Shown: positions 42,475 through 52,282 of the stretch, piece by piece
How the letters are laid out: each line of letters starts with the position of its first letter
How positions within the stretch are numbered: the stretch's first letter is position 1
Source of the DNA: Adiantum capillus-veneris
Taxonomy: Eukaryota > Streptophyta > Polypodiopsida > Polypodiales > Pteridaceae
Direction: 5' to 3'
Assembly: GCA_014529385.2 (NCBI GenBank)
Contig: CM043957.1
Location: 83,053,881-83,117,880 of the forward strand
Length of the DNA stretch: 64,000 nt
Translations under genes and position numbers: made by a program
Notes under the pieces: model-generated
Told to the model about the DNA's origin: nothing
The model's database searches: none
Seen by the model: only the letters and a program-made list of their open reading frames with translations

Positions 42475-45126
42475 TGATAGCCATTTTTTTGCTATCTGGA
42501 ATTTTCACAGTGAGCTACCTCACCCTATCAAAATCACTCAAACACTGTGGCTATCCTCACCCTTTCACTGTACAGAGGCGTGTGTGAGTTAGGGGACTTT
42601 TCATATATCTCCTTAAAACCCTCAGCTAGCTAAACATTGGGCTAGTTGAGCCAAAAAAATTAATAAAAACAAAAAATATATATATTATGGTCCATTTGTG
42701 TGTAAATATATCATTTTATATAGGGCATAAATCTAAGGATTTTTAATTATAATTATTCTGATAATTATTTAAATATTTCTACCTAGGTATGCATAATTTG
42801 TCTAAGTATGCTATACTCCCCTTACTATAATTTTTCTTTCCATTATGAATACTCTTTATTATATTAATACATCTTTTTATCAAAGCCGTTCCAAATCTTG
42901 GTGTGAACCCACTCTGAAAAAAATCACAAAAATACATTTCACCCAGTCTTCTACATGCATTTTTCCTTACTTCTTCTAAATAGTCCTTCATCAATAAAAT
43001 AAATGAGGCCCCCTCATTTGATTCTCTATATTTTCATTTATTTAATTTTTTCCATTATATATTATATATATGTATAGCTGACACTATTTTAGATTCCATG
43101 AATTGTTTATATACTAACCTATTTTTTTTTCAATATATCCATATATCATATTTGTGAATAATCCTACTCCATGCATATTTTCAAACCCTCAAAAATCTAT
43201 TAGGTCATTCTCTCATGCAAGGAGGGGCTCACTCTTGGAGGATTATGCAAATTCAACAAAAGGGGGACCACTGAAGACTTTTGTAGGATGAAAAACAGGC
43301 ATTTTGGTGAGATTTTTGGCATCCACCTGCACTCCAAATTTGAGGAAAATTTAGCTCACAAGCTAAATAATCACCTCAAAATTTATCAGGATCTGTGGAG
43401 CTTCCACCAGTAACATATGATTTTTTTGGTGGACCCCAGTTTGCCCACTTTTTCTCACAAGTCATCCCAGTCTTCTCTCACTTTCCTTCACGTCTCCACA
43501 CACACACACACACACACACACACATTCCTCTCCATCCCTCACTCAAACCTGCACCTTCCATGGTTTCTCTCACCCTCTTCACCATTAACCTTCTCTCTCA
43601 CTTCCATAGCTCTCATATGAACTCTACATGTACATACTCCATCTCTATGCCTCTCTCTAGTACTTCCAAAGTACAATTCCATCTTACCCCTTCTCTATAT
43701 ACATAAAATTCAGCATGTAAACCATGCTTAAACTCTACAAATTGAGAGATGTCATCCACCATGGTAATCAAACTTGGCGTGGCAGTGGCATAAAGAGAAG
43801 GAGGAAGAAGAAAAGACCGGCATTCATTTTTGACAATCTACACAAGGGTGAGTCCAAACTTCTTCAAACACTTCACCATCACAAGAATTCCCTCACTTCA
43901 TTCACCCATCCTCCTTCAACCCTTTGAATCATTTTACCCATTGTAAATATATCATTAACTTTTTAGTGATTACTAACACTAACCACTTATCCATTGACCT
44001 AACCATAAAAGGCATCTCACCTCAAGACATGTACATAGTAAAAAATCCTTCTCTCTTTCTCTCCCTCTCTCTCTCTCTCTCTCCCTCTCTCTCTCTATCT
44101 CTCTCCTTCCTTAACTCTATAATTTCACCCTATTTACCATCAATAGTGCCTTTCTCTTGAGCCCACATCCATGACTCAAACAGACAAAGAAGGCCCACAA
44201 TGTTTTGATAAAATAAAATAAAATATAATCCTGATTTGTTATCTTATAAATTAGGATTTTCAATAATCTTAATGAGGGGTATCCAACCTATAAATAGGCC
44301 CCTCTCTTTCTTGTAAAATCATCCCCAAGCTCTCACATAGCACCCCAACACTATAGGCGTGAGGAGAGACTTAGGTGTAGTAATCACCTTGTGAGCTTCA
44401 CACTTGGTGTGAGAGAAGATTTGATGCTACACATTGCAAAGTGAGAGAGTGTGAGTGCCCCATCTCAAGAGACTATTGTTCATGCTCTTTCACTATCAAC
44501 AATTGAGGTTTTGGTGCTTCAAAGGCGTGCTTGGCTTCAAGATCTTCGTCCTTGCACTTGTGTAAAGCTCTTTGGAAAATGCAATGTGATTTGTGTCTTT
44601 CAAGTTTTATCATTTGATCTTGTTTGAGAAAGTTCTTAGTGTGTTCAGATTTGTGTCCATTGTAAGAGGGTATTGTGGTCAGAGGGCTCCCACACCCTAA
44701 GACAATGTGTGTCTGTGTGTGTTGACAATGTTTAGCATTAACTACGCATTGGGTTAGTTTTTGTACAAGCTCCATGCCATCATTGTAACAAACCATCTCC
44801 ATTTTCAAGTTACAAACGAGGTATTATGCAAGTTTCATTCCTCTCTCTCTCCTTCTTTGATCTAGCTCTCTCTTGCTTCATTTGGTGTGTGTCTTGGTGT
44901 GAGATTGTTTGTGTGTGTGTTTTGTTGCACCTCCTCTTGGTCGTGAAAAAATCTCTTTTACATCCTAGTTCGCATCCCATAACTATGTGGTGCCCCTTCA
45001 CTTGTTTGGCTGTGGGTTTGTTGTTGTTGTTTCTTGCTTGTGGATGCCTCAACCCCAATTCAGCAACACGAGAGCCTTGAGGGGTGTTTAGAGGTTGCCT
45101 CTCTTGTTGCCCACCACGGACCGCCT
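42475..45126 (+). repeat. Family A repeat, copy 2 (probable 3' LTR)
   Basis: Starts TGATAGCC after the G run; ends about GACCGCCTCA, the last block shared with copy 1. TATAAATAGG at 44,289. The first 750 bp are AT-rich with no gene; AC (43,497-43,524) and CT (44,050-44,104) tracts follow. If it is an LTR it is unusually long (about 2.65 kb). The matching 5' LTR of the gag-only element is not in the window. Confidence 0.6.
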
Positions 45127-45239
45127 CAGTATCTTTCTATTTATGCAGCAACAAATACACTCTCTTTTGTGTGCCTTGAGCTTTTCCAAGTTGTGAGTGC
45201 ATCCTTGAAGCTCTAATTCCAACATTTGATTTTTATGCC

Positions 45240-45753
45240 TTGGTTGTTTATGTGATCAAGAGGAACCTGATTCTTTGGATGAAGCACAAAATTCAAAAAA
45301 ATGGATGGTTGCAATGCAATGAGAATGTGATGCACTTATAGCATATGAAACATGGACTTTATTTGATCTACCTCCTGGAAAAAAGGCCATTGATGCGAAG
45401 TGGGTTAATAAGTTGAAATGAAAGCCGGATAGCGAGTTTGATTGCTACAAGGCTAGGTTTATTGCAAAAGGTTATGCACAATAGAAATGCATCGACTATG
45501 AAGAGACTTTGCTTCCACTTGTCGTATGACTATTGTTCATTTTCTATGTGCATTGGAAGCTAATTTTGGATGGAATGTACATCAATCAAGCATTGTTACT
45601 ACTTTTTTTAAATTTGCTTGATGGAATGTACATCAATCAGACATTGTTACTGCTTTCTTGAATCTGATTGATGGAATGTACATCAATCAGACATTGTTAT
45701 TGCTTTCTTGAACGGTGATACATCTGAGATGTATATGTAACACAACCTCATGG
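45240..45753 (+). pseudogene. Ty1/copia reverse transcriptase fragment with triplicated block
   Basis: In one frame from 45,260: EEPDSLDEAQNSKKWMVAMQ, then ETWTLFDLPPGKKAIDAKWV, KARFIAKGYAQ, YEETLLPLV, the N-terminal copia RT, with three stops (TGA, TGA, TAG). The next block, WNVHQS-IVT-FLN, which holds the start of the copia RT palm, is present three times (45,569, 45,620, 45,670). The fragment ends MYM-stop-HNLMV where the outer gypsy element starts. Confidence 0.85.
45569..45719. repeat. Three tandem 50-51-bp units in copia RT
   Basis: GATGGAATGTACATCAATCA begins each unit at 45,569, 45,620 and 45,670. Units 2 and 3 are more alike than unit 1. Confidence 0.9.
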
Positions 45754-46698
45754 TGTTGACCTCCGGGTCAAAAAAACAACATAACTCAAGTTTCGTACCA
45801 AAGTCTTATCTTTTGCAAGTTATGAAATGCTGTGGATTATGGCTATAAACATCATTTGTAATGAGTAGTTATTCTAGTTTCGGAAGCCGGGGTGCAATGG
45901 CACTTCCAGATTGTAAATACAAAGCCATTTGACCCTTTCAACCCCATTTTTGGTTAAACCTAAGGTAGCCTTAGTATATAAGGTACCTAGGTCATTTTGT
46001 AAAAGGAGACTTTAATCATAATCAAAACTTAGCGCTGCCGTCTACTGTGTGTGAGAGAGAAAGAGAGTGAGCGTGAGCTTTATCCTCTCGCTACGCCCGG
46101 CTCGCTCAACACATTGGAGATCCGACTGCACCATTGCTGTAGGCTCGAGGAGAGCTACGCGACAACGCCAAGCATTCCACATGAGACGAAGCGCACACGT
46201 CGACGCATCTACGAGCTATTTGTGGCCGTAAGTGTATCAAACGATGTCTGTTTTCTCCGTGCTAGTAGTCTATAGAATCGTGGCGACATAAGCTACGCAT
46301 AGGTACTCATAAATTTCAATTTCGGGCACTTCCAAAATTCTGCTCTGTCATCCTACGCGTTTTCCGCAGATGGGTTTAGAGTGTAGAAGCTTAGGGACAG
46401 ATGTATCCTAGTGAGGGGATGGTGTTCCTTAAGTTCCGTACGAATCTGGCATGATTAGGTGAGTTACCTTCCGTATGTGTGTATGCGGCTAGATGGTGTA
46501 GTTGAGAGCAGTGAGGTTCTTGATTGTGGTTCAGTTGGCCTTCCAGAGTGTTGTATGTGTAGGATGGTCTCAGCCTGACAAGCTAGAGAGATTTCCTCCG
46601 TGTGCCTATCGTGTCATCTGTGTCCTCGATTGACATTATGTTGATCTAGGTAGTGTTTGCATGCACTTCATGGGTGTGTGAGTCGCTCCCGTCCAACA
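45754..46698 (+). repeat. 5' LTR of the outer element (945 bp)
   Basis: TGTTGACC at the start and GTCCAACA at the end give TG..CA with short inverted ends. A TATA box lies at 45,975-45,982. At 46,349-46,360 it contains CATCCTACGCGT, half of the palindrome that recurs in the leader. The right boundary is fixed by the PBS two bases later. Confidence 0.8.
45975..45982 (+). promoter_or_regulatory. TATA box of the outer LTR
   Basis: TATATAAG about 220 bp into the LTR, a normal U3 position. Confidence 0.6.
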
Positions 46699-46699
46699 T

Positions 46700-46717
46700 T
46701 GGCGCCGTTGCCGGGGA
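46700..46717 (+). other. Primer-binding site, tRNA-Asp
   Basis: TGGCGCCGTTGCCGGGGA, an 18-base match to the complement of the 3' end of plant tRNA-Asp, one base after the LTR. Confidence 0.9.
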
Positions 46718-47241
46718 CACAAGGACCTAAGTAGGTTTCCAACTAACACTCGTGTGATGGTTGCTTGATTTAGTTTCGGCTAAAGAAAGCGTTTTTCTTA
46801 AGTGGATCCGGAAGAGGATATTCCGCGATCAAGTGGATAGCCAGGAAGCGTGTGTCTTGCCGAGGGTCTGCGACTAGATAGGTTTAGTTAGGATCTGTGG
46901 ATTAGAGTAGTTGTTGGTGGTCGAGTGATTTGTGAGGTGATAAAAGCGTTTACTAGTCCGTGTGTGACAGTGAAGCGTTTTTCTACTCATAGATGCAAAA
47001 CCCCATATGATTTGTAGGAGTAGCTTTAGGTAAGTGATCCGATTCTGATCTAGAGCTATTCAGCACTGAATTATTTGCTAAAGTGGTTGATTGCATTTGA
47101 AATCACGGAAATGTGTGCTTTTGAGGGTCAAAATGCATTAAACAAGCTTTTGTGGATATTTTTGTATGACTGACTGATGTTGTGCATATAAAAGAGCATT
47201 TGCAAGGGTTTTGTGAAGAAAACTTGCAATTCTGTAAACAT

Positions 47242-47265
47242 AGACATCCTACGCGTAGGATGTCT
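47242..47265. repeat. 24-bp palindrome, site 1 (perfect)
   Basis: AGACATCCTACG followed by its exact reverse complement. First of a series in this leader. Confidence 0.95.
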
Positions 47266-47530
47266 CAAGGGGGTTCTGGAGACCAAATTTGAAAATTTTG
47301 ACTGCACAAGTGTGTTCAAAAGGGGGGGTTTACCCTAAGTATACATTGAAACTAGAGTTTTGACCAACTCTTGACACCCAAAAGACCAAAGACGGAGTGT
47401 CAAAAACGCGAAAACAAGAAACTTAAGATTCTGAGCACAATTTTGCATAAAAACTGGTAGGAATGCTTGAAAAGTAGTGCTCAAGACTTGGGGATGCCTG
47501 TGGATGAATTCTGCCAAAAATTTCATCAGT

Positions 47531-47553
47531 AGACACCTACGCGTAGGATGTCT
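47531..47553. repeat. Palindrome, site 2 (one base deleted)
   Basis: AGACA-CCTACG then the intact right half. 289 bp after site 1. Confidence 0.9.
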
Positions 47554-48451
47554 AGAGAGTGATTCTGGAAGCAAAAATCAGGTTTTGACATCATACCCAT
47601 ATTCTGTATGTTGTGTTGGACACACACACCAAAGCTCATGTCATTTGGACATATAGACTGAGAGTTAAGGGGATGTTACTCTTTCAGAGAAATATTTTTC
47701 CAAAAGTGGTGATTCTGAGCAATTTTGACATCCAAAATTTGTTGTGACCACATATTCTTGTTATATGCATCAAGAAGCACCTTGGGTAGAAATAGAAGTC
47801 CTGTAAGGTCTCTGACCCGATCACAAGAGCACCCTTGTACCACGAAATGAATACAATGGAATAAGTTACTATTTTTAGCAGTTTTTCAGATTCTGTCAGT
47901 GCCATGATGTTTAGAATGTTATAAAGCTTGAAAATGTGAATTAAAATAAATTTTTTGAAAAATTTCCAAAAATAGTAAGTTTTTGGTCACCCGACCCGTC
48001 CAGTCTTGACCGTCTCGAAAATCTGCACTCGTACCCCAAATTTGAAAAAATGCATTTTCGGACCCCGGGGGCTGCTAAATATGGCAGGTACTCGGGCCAG
48101 TACGCCTTAGTTAGAGCTTCGTGTGGCAATTTACGGCATCAAAATCCGATTCGTATGACCCGTTTTAGCCTAGAACCAAATTTCCTAAAAATTGTCCGCG
48201 GAGGCACCGGGGGCCCGGGACTGTGTGGGAACAGGTCCCAGGCCACTCCAGATCAGCTTTAGCAGCTAGGGGGCGCCCTCTTGCTTTGTGGGAGTCTTGG
48301 GAAAGCTGCCAAGCCTGCAACTCAGTCTCAGAACCAGTTAACCAAGCCAACCTGACACTTGGTGGGCAGAGAACTGGACTTGCCATGCTTAACTGGAGAA
48401 GCTCCCAGATGCATTTAGCAACCCAGATCGGATTTTCAGCCTGTAGGAGCC

Positions 48452-48459
48452 TATTTAAA
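48452..48459 (+). promoter_or_regulatory. TATA-like box of the inner LTR
   Basis: TATTTAAA, about 650 bp into the LTR and just before the AC tract; the same in the 3' LTR at 56,396. Transcription would then begin within or next to the AC repeat. Confidence 0.5.
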
Positions 48460-48465
48460 GACCTG

Positions 48466-48468
<3 letters not shown>

Positions 48469-48542
<74 letters not shown>
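48469..48542. repeat. (AC)37 microsatellite in the 5' LTR
   Basis: The 3' LTR has about 16 units (56,413-56,444), so the tract changed by about 42 bp since insertion while flanks stayed nearly identical. Confidence 0.95.
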
Positions 48543-48544
<2 letters not shown>

Positions 48545-49405
48545 ATGATCACACATACACACAGTGCATACACTCACACCCACACACATTGGGGAGGTGC
48601 TGCCGAATCACACACCGATTGAAGAGGAAGCTAGGAGGGAGGTGCTGCCGAATTTTCATCTCAAGAAGCTCGATTAGATCAAAAATTGAGAAGATTACCA
48701 GCTTTTAATCACGGTAACGACAGTTTAATTATTGCTATCTGTAAATTCTTTTCTCTACCATCTAGATTCCTTGTCTATTATGCCTATTCCTAGTCGAAAA
48801 TCTCTATGACTACTCTCTAAATTCTCCGTATTCGTACTCTATTATGTAATCATCATTCCATAGCTGAATTATCAGCCATTCTTCACTCTCGAATTAATGA
48901 TTAGAGCATAATTATCAGAATCTTCTCTCTCTAGATAGCATAGCAATTAATCGGTAAGCTAGTATTTGTGCAGATTGAAGAGAATCACTATTGTAATCAC
49001 TCATTAACATTGCAGCTTAATTGAATTCATTTTTCTTATGCATTAAAACGTAATTAAGGAGAAATTAATCCGTCATTAAGTCTCTACGAATTGGTTTTTC
49101 CTCACACATATGCATAGGGTAAATCTGCATCATCAAATTGCTAGGAAATAGTTTAATCATACTTAATCCAATTCTCTGGTAATTCTAATAGTGAAATCTT
49201 AATTATTCTTGATCATGCAAGCCGAATAATTATCTTAGAGCCGGTTCCCATAGGATTATGTGCCATCCTTAATGATTGCTTAGGAAAGAAATCTAGACTC
49301 TCATATAGGAGGGATTAATTGATGTCACTAATCTACCCATTGGACTGTTATGATGCCTGTGAACCTTAGCTCTTTCTCCAAGCTAATCATTTAAAGTAGT
49401 GAGAA

Positions 49406-49546
49406 ATGGCCCCGGTTAAGAGGACGCGCTTCGGGGGTGCCCATGATCGCGAAGCAGGAACGAGCAATGTCAACGGAAAGGGGAAGGCTCCCATGGACGA
49501 GCAAATACCGTCCATCTCACGGGCCATCGATGACGAAGTGGAAGAG
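49406..49546 (+). CDS. Candidate first exon of an accessory gene, inside the LTR
   Basis: 47 codons from an ATG with a strong plant context (GAAATGGCC) and reading MAPVKRTRFGGAHDREAGTS to DDEVEE, then GAG|GTAGAT, a good splice donor. Unspliced, the frame stops nine codons later. The product is basic at the start and acidic at the end, with no known domain. Spliced in phase 0 to 50,741-51,244 it would give about 214 residues. The 3' LTR copy (57,279-57,419) has three changes, all amino-acid changing but mild (D/E, S/A, D/E). It could instead be a chance upstream frame. Confidence 0.5.
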
Positions 49547-49846
49547 GTAGATCATATTTTTTTTCAAGTTGTTTAAATTAACATTGCATACGCTAGTTAG
49601 GAATGCTCATATCCCCAAACATGTTGGAGAAATCCGACGGAAACCCCGGCATTGAAATCATTATACATTAAGTTCTAAAGTAGGAAGGTAATGTTTGATG
49701 GGTATGCTGTTTGCAAGAGGAAAGAATGTTTGCTAGGGAAAATTTAGCTCGACATGTTCATTTTATTTCCAATGTTGAATCAGTCCTGACCCCCCTACTG
49801 ATCACAGGGGGCAGAGTTCCTCGTTAGGACTCTTGAATCCACGATA

Positions 49847-49952
49847 TGCTTTCTATGCGGTGGATACCCACGACTTGCTTTCTATGCGGTGGGAACCCAC
49901 GTCTTGCTTTCTATGCGGTGGGAGTGTCCATGACGTGCTTTCTATGCGGTGG
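49847..49952. repeat. Four tandem copies of TGCTTTCTATGCGGTGG
   Basis: Repeats start near 49,847, 49,875, 49,905 and 49,936 with 12-15-bp variable spacers; identical in the 3' LTR (57,720-57,825). They lie inside the proposed intron. Confidence 0.9.
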
Positions 49953-50628
49953 ACATACCTACTTGTATGGGCAGCTAGGCGACAACGGGAGGAGTGAACT
50001 CTCGCTGGAGGGGGGATGTTGTACCTCCAGAACATTGGAATTTTTATGAATAAGTTTGAGTAGAATTTTTACTAGAATTCTGTCTTGGTGTTGTTTGCAA
50101 TACTGGTTGAAGGGCTGTTTTAACGAACCATGTGATTCGGAATTAAACAAGGAATATTTATGTTGAACAACCTTTGTGGTAGTAACTAGGTCACACGATG
50201 AAGTGTGAGTGTGGGGGTGGAAAGTGGGGGCTTGGCTCAGGTTGCCAATGCCTATGAGAAGGGTGGTCCCGATTGGTCGGGAACTCTCTGTCCCCATAAG
50301 TGCTTACTCGATATTAGTAACGCTCATTGCCCCTAGAGTGGGGAATTCTCGAGAGTACGTGCCTCTGAAACATGGGGAAAAAGGCACTCGAGGTTTCTCT
50401 CCTTTTGGAAGGTGGGTCATAGGATCGCTAGATAGTTTAAGTACGCTTCCCCTGCGAGGTTAAGCTAGATCTCTTTGCTAGTAGGCTCGAACTCGACTCA
50501 CTTTGTGATGAGAGATCGTCCGCTAGTCAAACCCTGAACCATTTTGTTTGCTTCCGCTATAGATCTAGTGGCCACCAGGTTTACCATCAGATCCGTTGTT
50601 TGATACGACGGGGTGCGGACCTCACACC

Positions 50629-50640
50629 TGGTATCAGAGC
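50629..50640 (+). other. Primer-binding site, tRNA-iMet, of the inner element
   Basis: TGGTATCAGAGC two bases after the LTR. Confidence 0.95.
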
Positions 50641-50740
50641 CTAGGTTAGGCTGGGAAAATAAAGTCGTATTGTTTGAACATTTAAAAGGAACTGAAAGTA
50701 TATAGGTAGTTGATCCGAATTCCTTGCATTTGTGTTGCAG

Positions 50741-51244
50741 GAAGACCCCGTGCTCGAATATCGGAAGTTCCAAGTATTTGAGCTTATTTATGAGCAAGCT
50801 CGAAGATCCCCTGTTTACCAGTTCAGGCGAGATGTCATGGAGATACTGTTGAAGGCTTATACGCCACACTCCACTCGCATTGATAAAGGATGGGAACTTG
50901 ATTGGACATTTCCAGGAGGGGTTTACTACATCAATGCTCGGAAGCTAGGATGCCTGGCTACCGACTTGAAGAAGATACGTTGGGGAGAAGAGTTGAGAGT
51001 AATAGAGATATTCTACTTGGTGCCCACACGATTGGATCAGACTGTTTCGGGCAACTCCAACCAAACCATCAACGACTGGCTCTTGGAGAAGGTCACCAAT
51101 GTGATTCCAGCAAACCGAGTCAAAACCTTTGGATTACTGAAAGCGGAACTCCGGCCCGACATCTTAGTTTATAATCCCCTCAAGAATGTGTATAAGAACT
51201 ATTACACGAATGAAGTAGTGCATCATATCAATACCATTTCCTAG
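50741..51244 (+). CDS. Accessory leader protein, main exon (unrecognised)
   Basis: Open for 167 codons between PBS and gag, with no stop and no ATG at its 5' end (the first internal ATG is near 50,837). It directly follows TTTGTGTTGCAG, a good 3' splice site, and reads EDPVLEYRKFQVFELIYEQA, GWELDWTFPGGVYYINARKL, then WLLEKVTNVIPANRVKTF to NTIS. No Gag, nucleic-acid-binding, signal or membrane feature is evident; it looks like a compact globular protein. Two AATAAA signals follow at 51,324 and 51,338, then GTGCTTTTTGTCTCTG. Chromoviruses normally have no such gene, so it may be captured host sequence. Codons contain no stop despite stops elsewhere in this element. Confidence 0.55.
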   Translation, partial: EDPVLEYRKFQVFELIYEQARRSPVYQFRRDVMEILLKAYTPHSTRIDKGWELDWTFPGGVYYINARKLGCLATDLKKIRWGEELRVIEIFYLVPTRLDQTVSGNSNQTINDWLLEKVTNVIPANRVKTFGLLKAELRPDILVYNPLKNVYKNYYTNEVVHHINTIS

Positions 51245-51323
51245 GCGTATGTTATACGCAAATCCATAAAGCCTTGTAATAAGCGGTCACCAGTCATTCT
51301 AAACCTTGAGGAGTTTCGATTGT

Positions 51324-51343
51324 AATAAATTTCCATCAATAAA
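51324..51343 (+). terminator. Two AATAAA polyadenylation signals after the accessory frame
   Basis: AATAAA at 51,324-51,329 and 51,338-51,343, about 80-95 bases after the stop codon, followed by a GT/T-rich stretch. They precede gag, so they could end a short accessory transcript. Confidence 0.4.
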
Positions 51344-51429
51344 GTGCTTTTTGTCTCTGAACCTCTGTCTCTTGATAAAGTGGAATTTTGAATTTTATTA
51401 AAGTCTCGTGTCTCTTGAAATTCAAGTAG

Positions 51430-51440
51430 TGGTATCAAGA
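51430..51440 (+). other. Second PBS-like motif upstream of gag
   Basis: TGGTATCAAGA, nine or ten bases shared with the iMet PBS core TGGTATCAGAG, 15 bases before the gag ATG. The genuine PBS is at 50,629. Confidence 0.4.
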
Positions 51441-51454
51441 ATTTCGTATAACCC

Positions 51455-52273
51455 ATGTCGGTACCGCCTGTTGCTCTGTACTCGGCAGCGCAAGAGAAGA
51501 AGCTCCTCCTTAAGCAAGCCCAACCTCCGATCTTTAAGGGTGAGGGGGCAAATGTGGAGAGAGATGCGGAAGTATGGATGGAAGCCATGGATGATTACTT
51601 TGAAGCTGCGGGAACCCAACCCGTAAATCAAACCATGCTTGCGATGTTCCGCCTGACTGGCGATGCCAAGATATGGTGGAAGCAACATTGCAGGGACATG
51701 GATATTAAGGGATCTTCCCAGTCCTGGGAAGACATCAAAGCTGCGATAATGGGACGTTATTTACCACCTACCTATAGGACCTTACGAATGAATGAATTCT
51801 TTTCACTTCGGTAGCTAAATTCAACGGTCGAAGAATACTATGCAAAGTTTGTCACTCTTCGGAGATATGCTCCTAAGATGACCTTGGAACAACAGGTGGC
51901 AAGGTTCTGTCAAGGACTAATCGATCCCTTGAACACTCGGCTGGAGGCTCTCAGGCCGTCAACGCTTCAGGATGCCTTGTTGAGGGCTAAACCTCTAGCT
52001 CTCGAAGTACAAAAGGCCAATCAGAATAGGAGGAATAATTGGGCAAAGAGGGCAAGGAACACTACTTGGGACAACAGACCAGCCAATCAAACCTATAACC
52101 AGCGCCCTATTGTGGCTACCACCACAACCATGGAGTTCCCTGATGTTCGATGCTATGGTTGCGGCGAGCATGGACACTACAGATCCAATTGCCCCAGGAA
52201 CATTCATGCGACCAACGCCAATGCCATACCCTTGAATAACCGTGGGCGTGGCCAAGCTAATGGAAGAGGATGA
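51455..52273 (+). pseudogene. Inner element Gag
   Basis: From ATG 51,455 (MSVPPVALYSAAQEKKLL). Gag core: DAEVWMEAMDDYFEAAGT, LAMFRLTGDAKIWWKQHCRD, SWEDIKAAIMGRYLP, then YAKFVTLRRYAPKMTLEQQV. Zinc knuckle CYGCGEHGHYRSNC at residues 233-246 (52,151-52,192) is intact. TAG at 51,812-51,814 sits where the family would have Gln (LR-stop-LNST), and TGA at 52,271-52,273 where Arg is expected between GRG and RGR. Both are single C-to-T changes. Capsid and nucleocapsid role is family knowledge. Confidence 0.9.
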
Positions 52274-52282
52274 CGCGGAAGA

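Larger units (their letters stand above)
46718..47801 (+). other. Outer element leader, left part
   Basis: No gene. Carries two copies of the palindrome (47,242-47,265 and 47,531-47,553) in repeat units of about 285 bp, and ends at AGTCC (47,797-47,801), the left target duplication of the inner element. Confidence 0.75.
47802..50626 (+). repeat. 5' LTR of the inner element (2,825 bp)
   Basis: Contains TATTTAAA at 48,452, an AC microsatellite (48,469-48,542), a short ATG exon candidate (49,406-49,546) and four copies of TGCTTTCTATGCGGTGG (49,847-49,952). Ends CTCACA two bases before the PBS. Confidence 0.95.

Noticed and set aside
45754-46698. Host gene promoter suggested by TATATAAG and GC-richer text
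   Set aside because: The stretch has LTR ends and is followed by a tRNA-Asp PBS, so it is a retroelement promoter.
47941-48262. Small frames at the start of the inner LTRs (62 and 70 codons), duplicated at 55,885-56,206
   Set aside because: Conservation is explained by the recent LTR duplication; no start context or domain.
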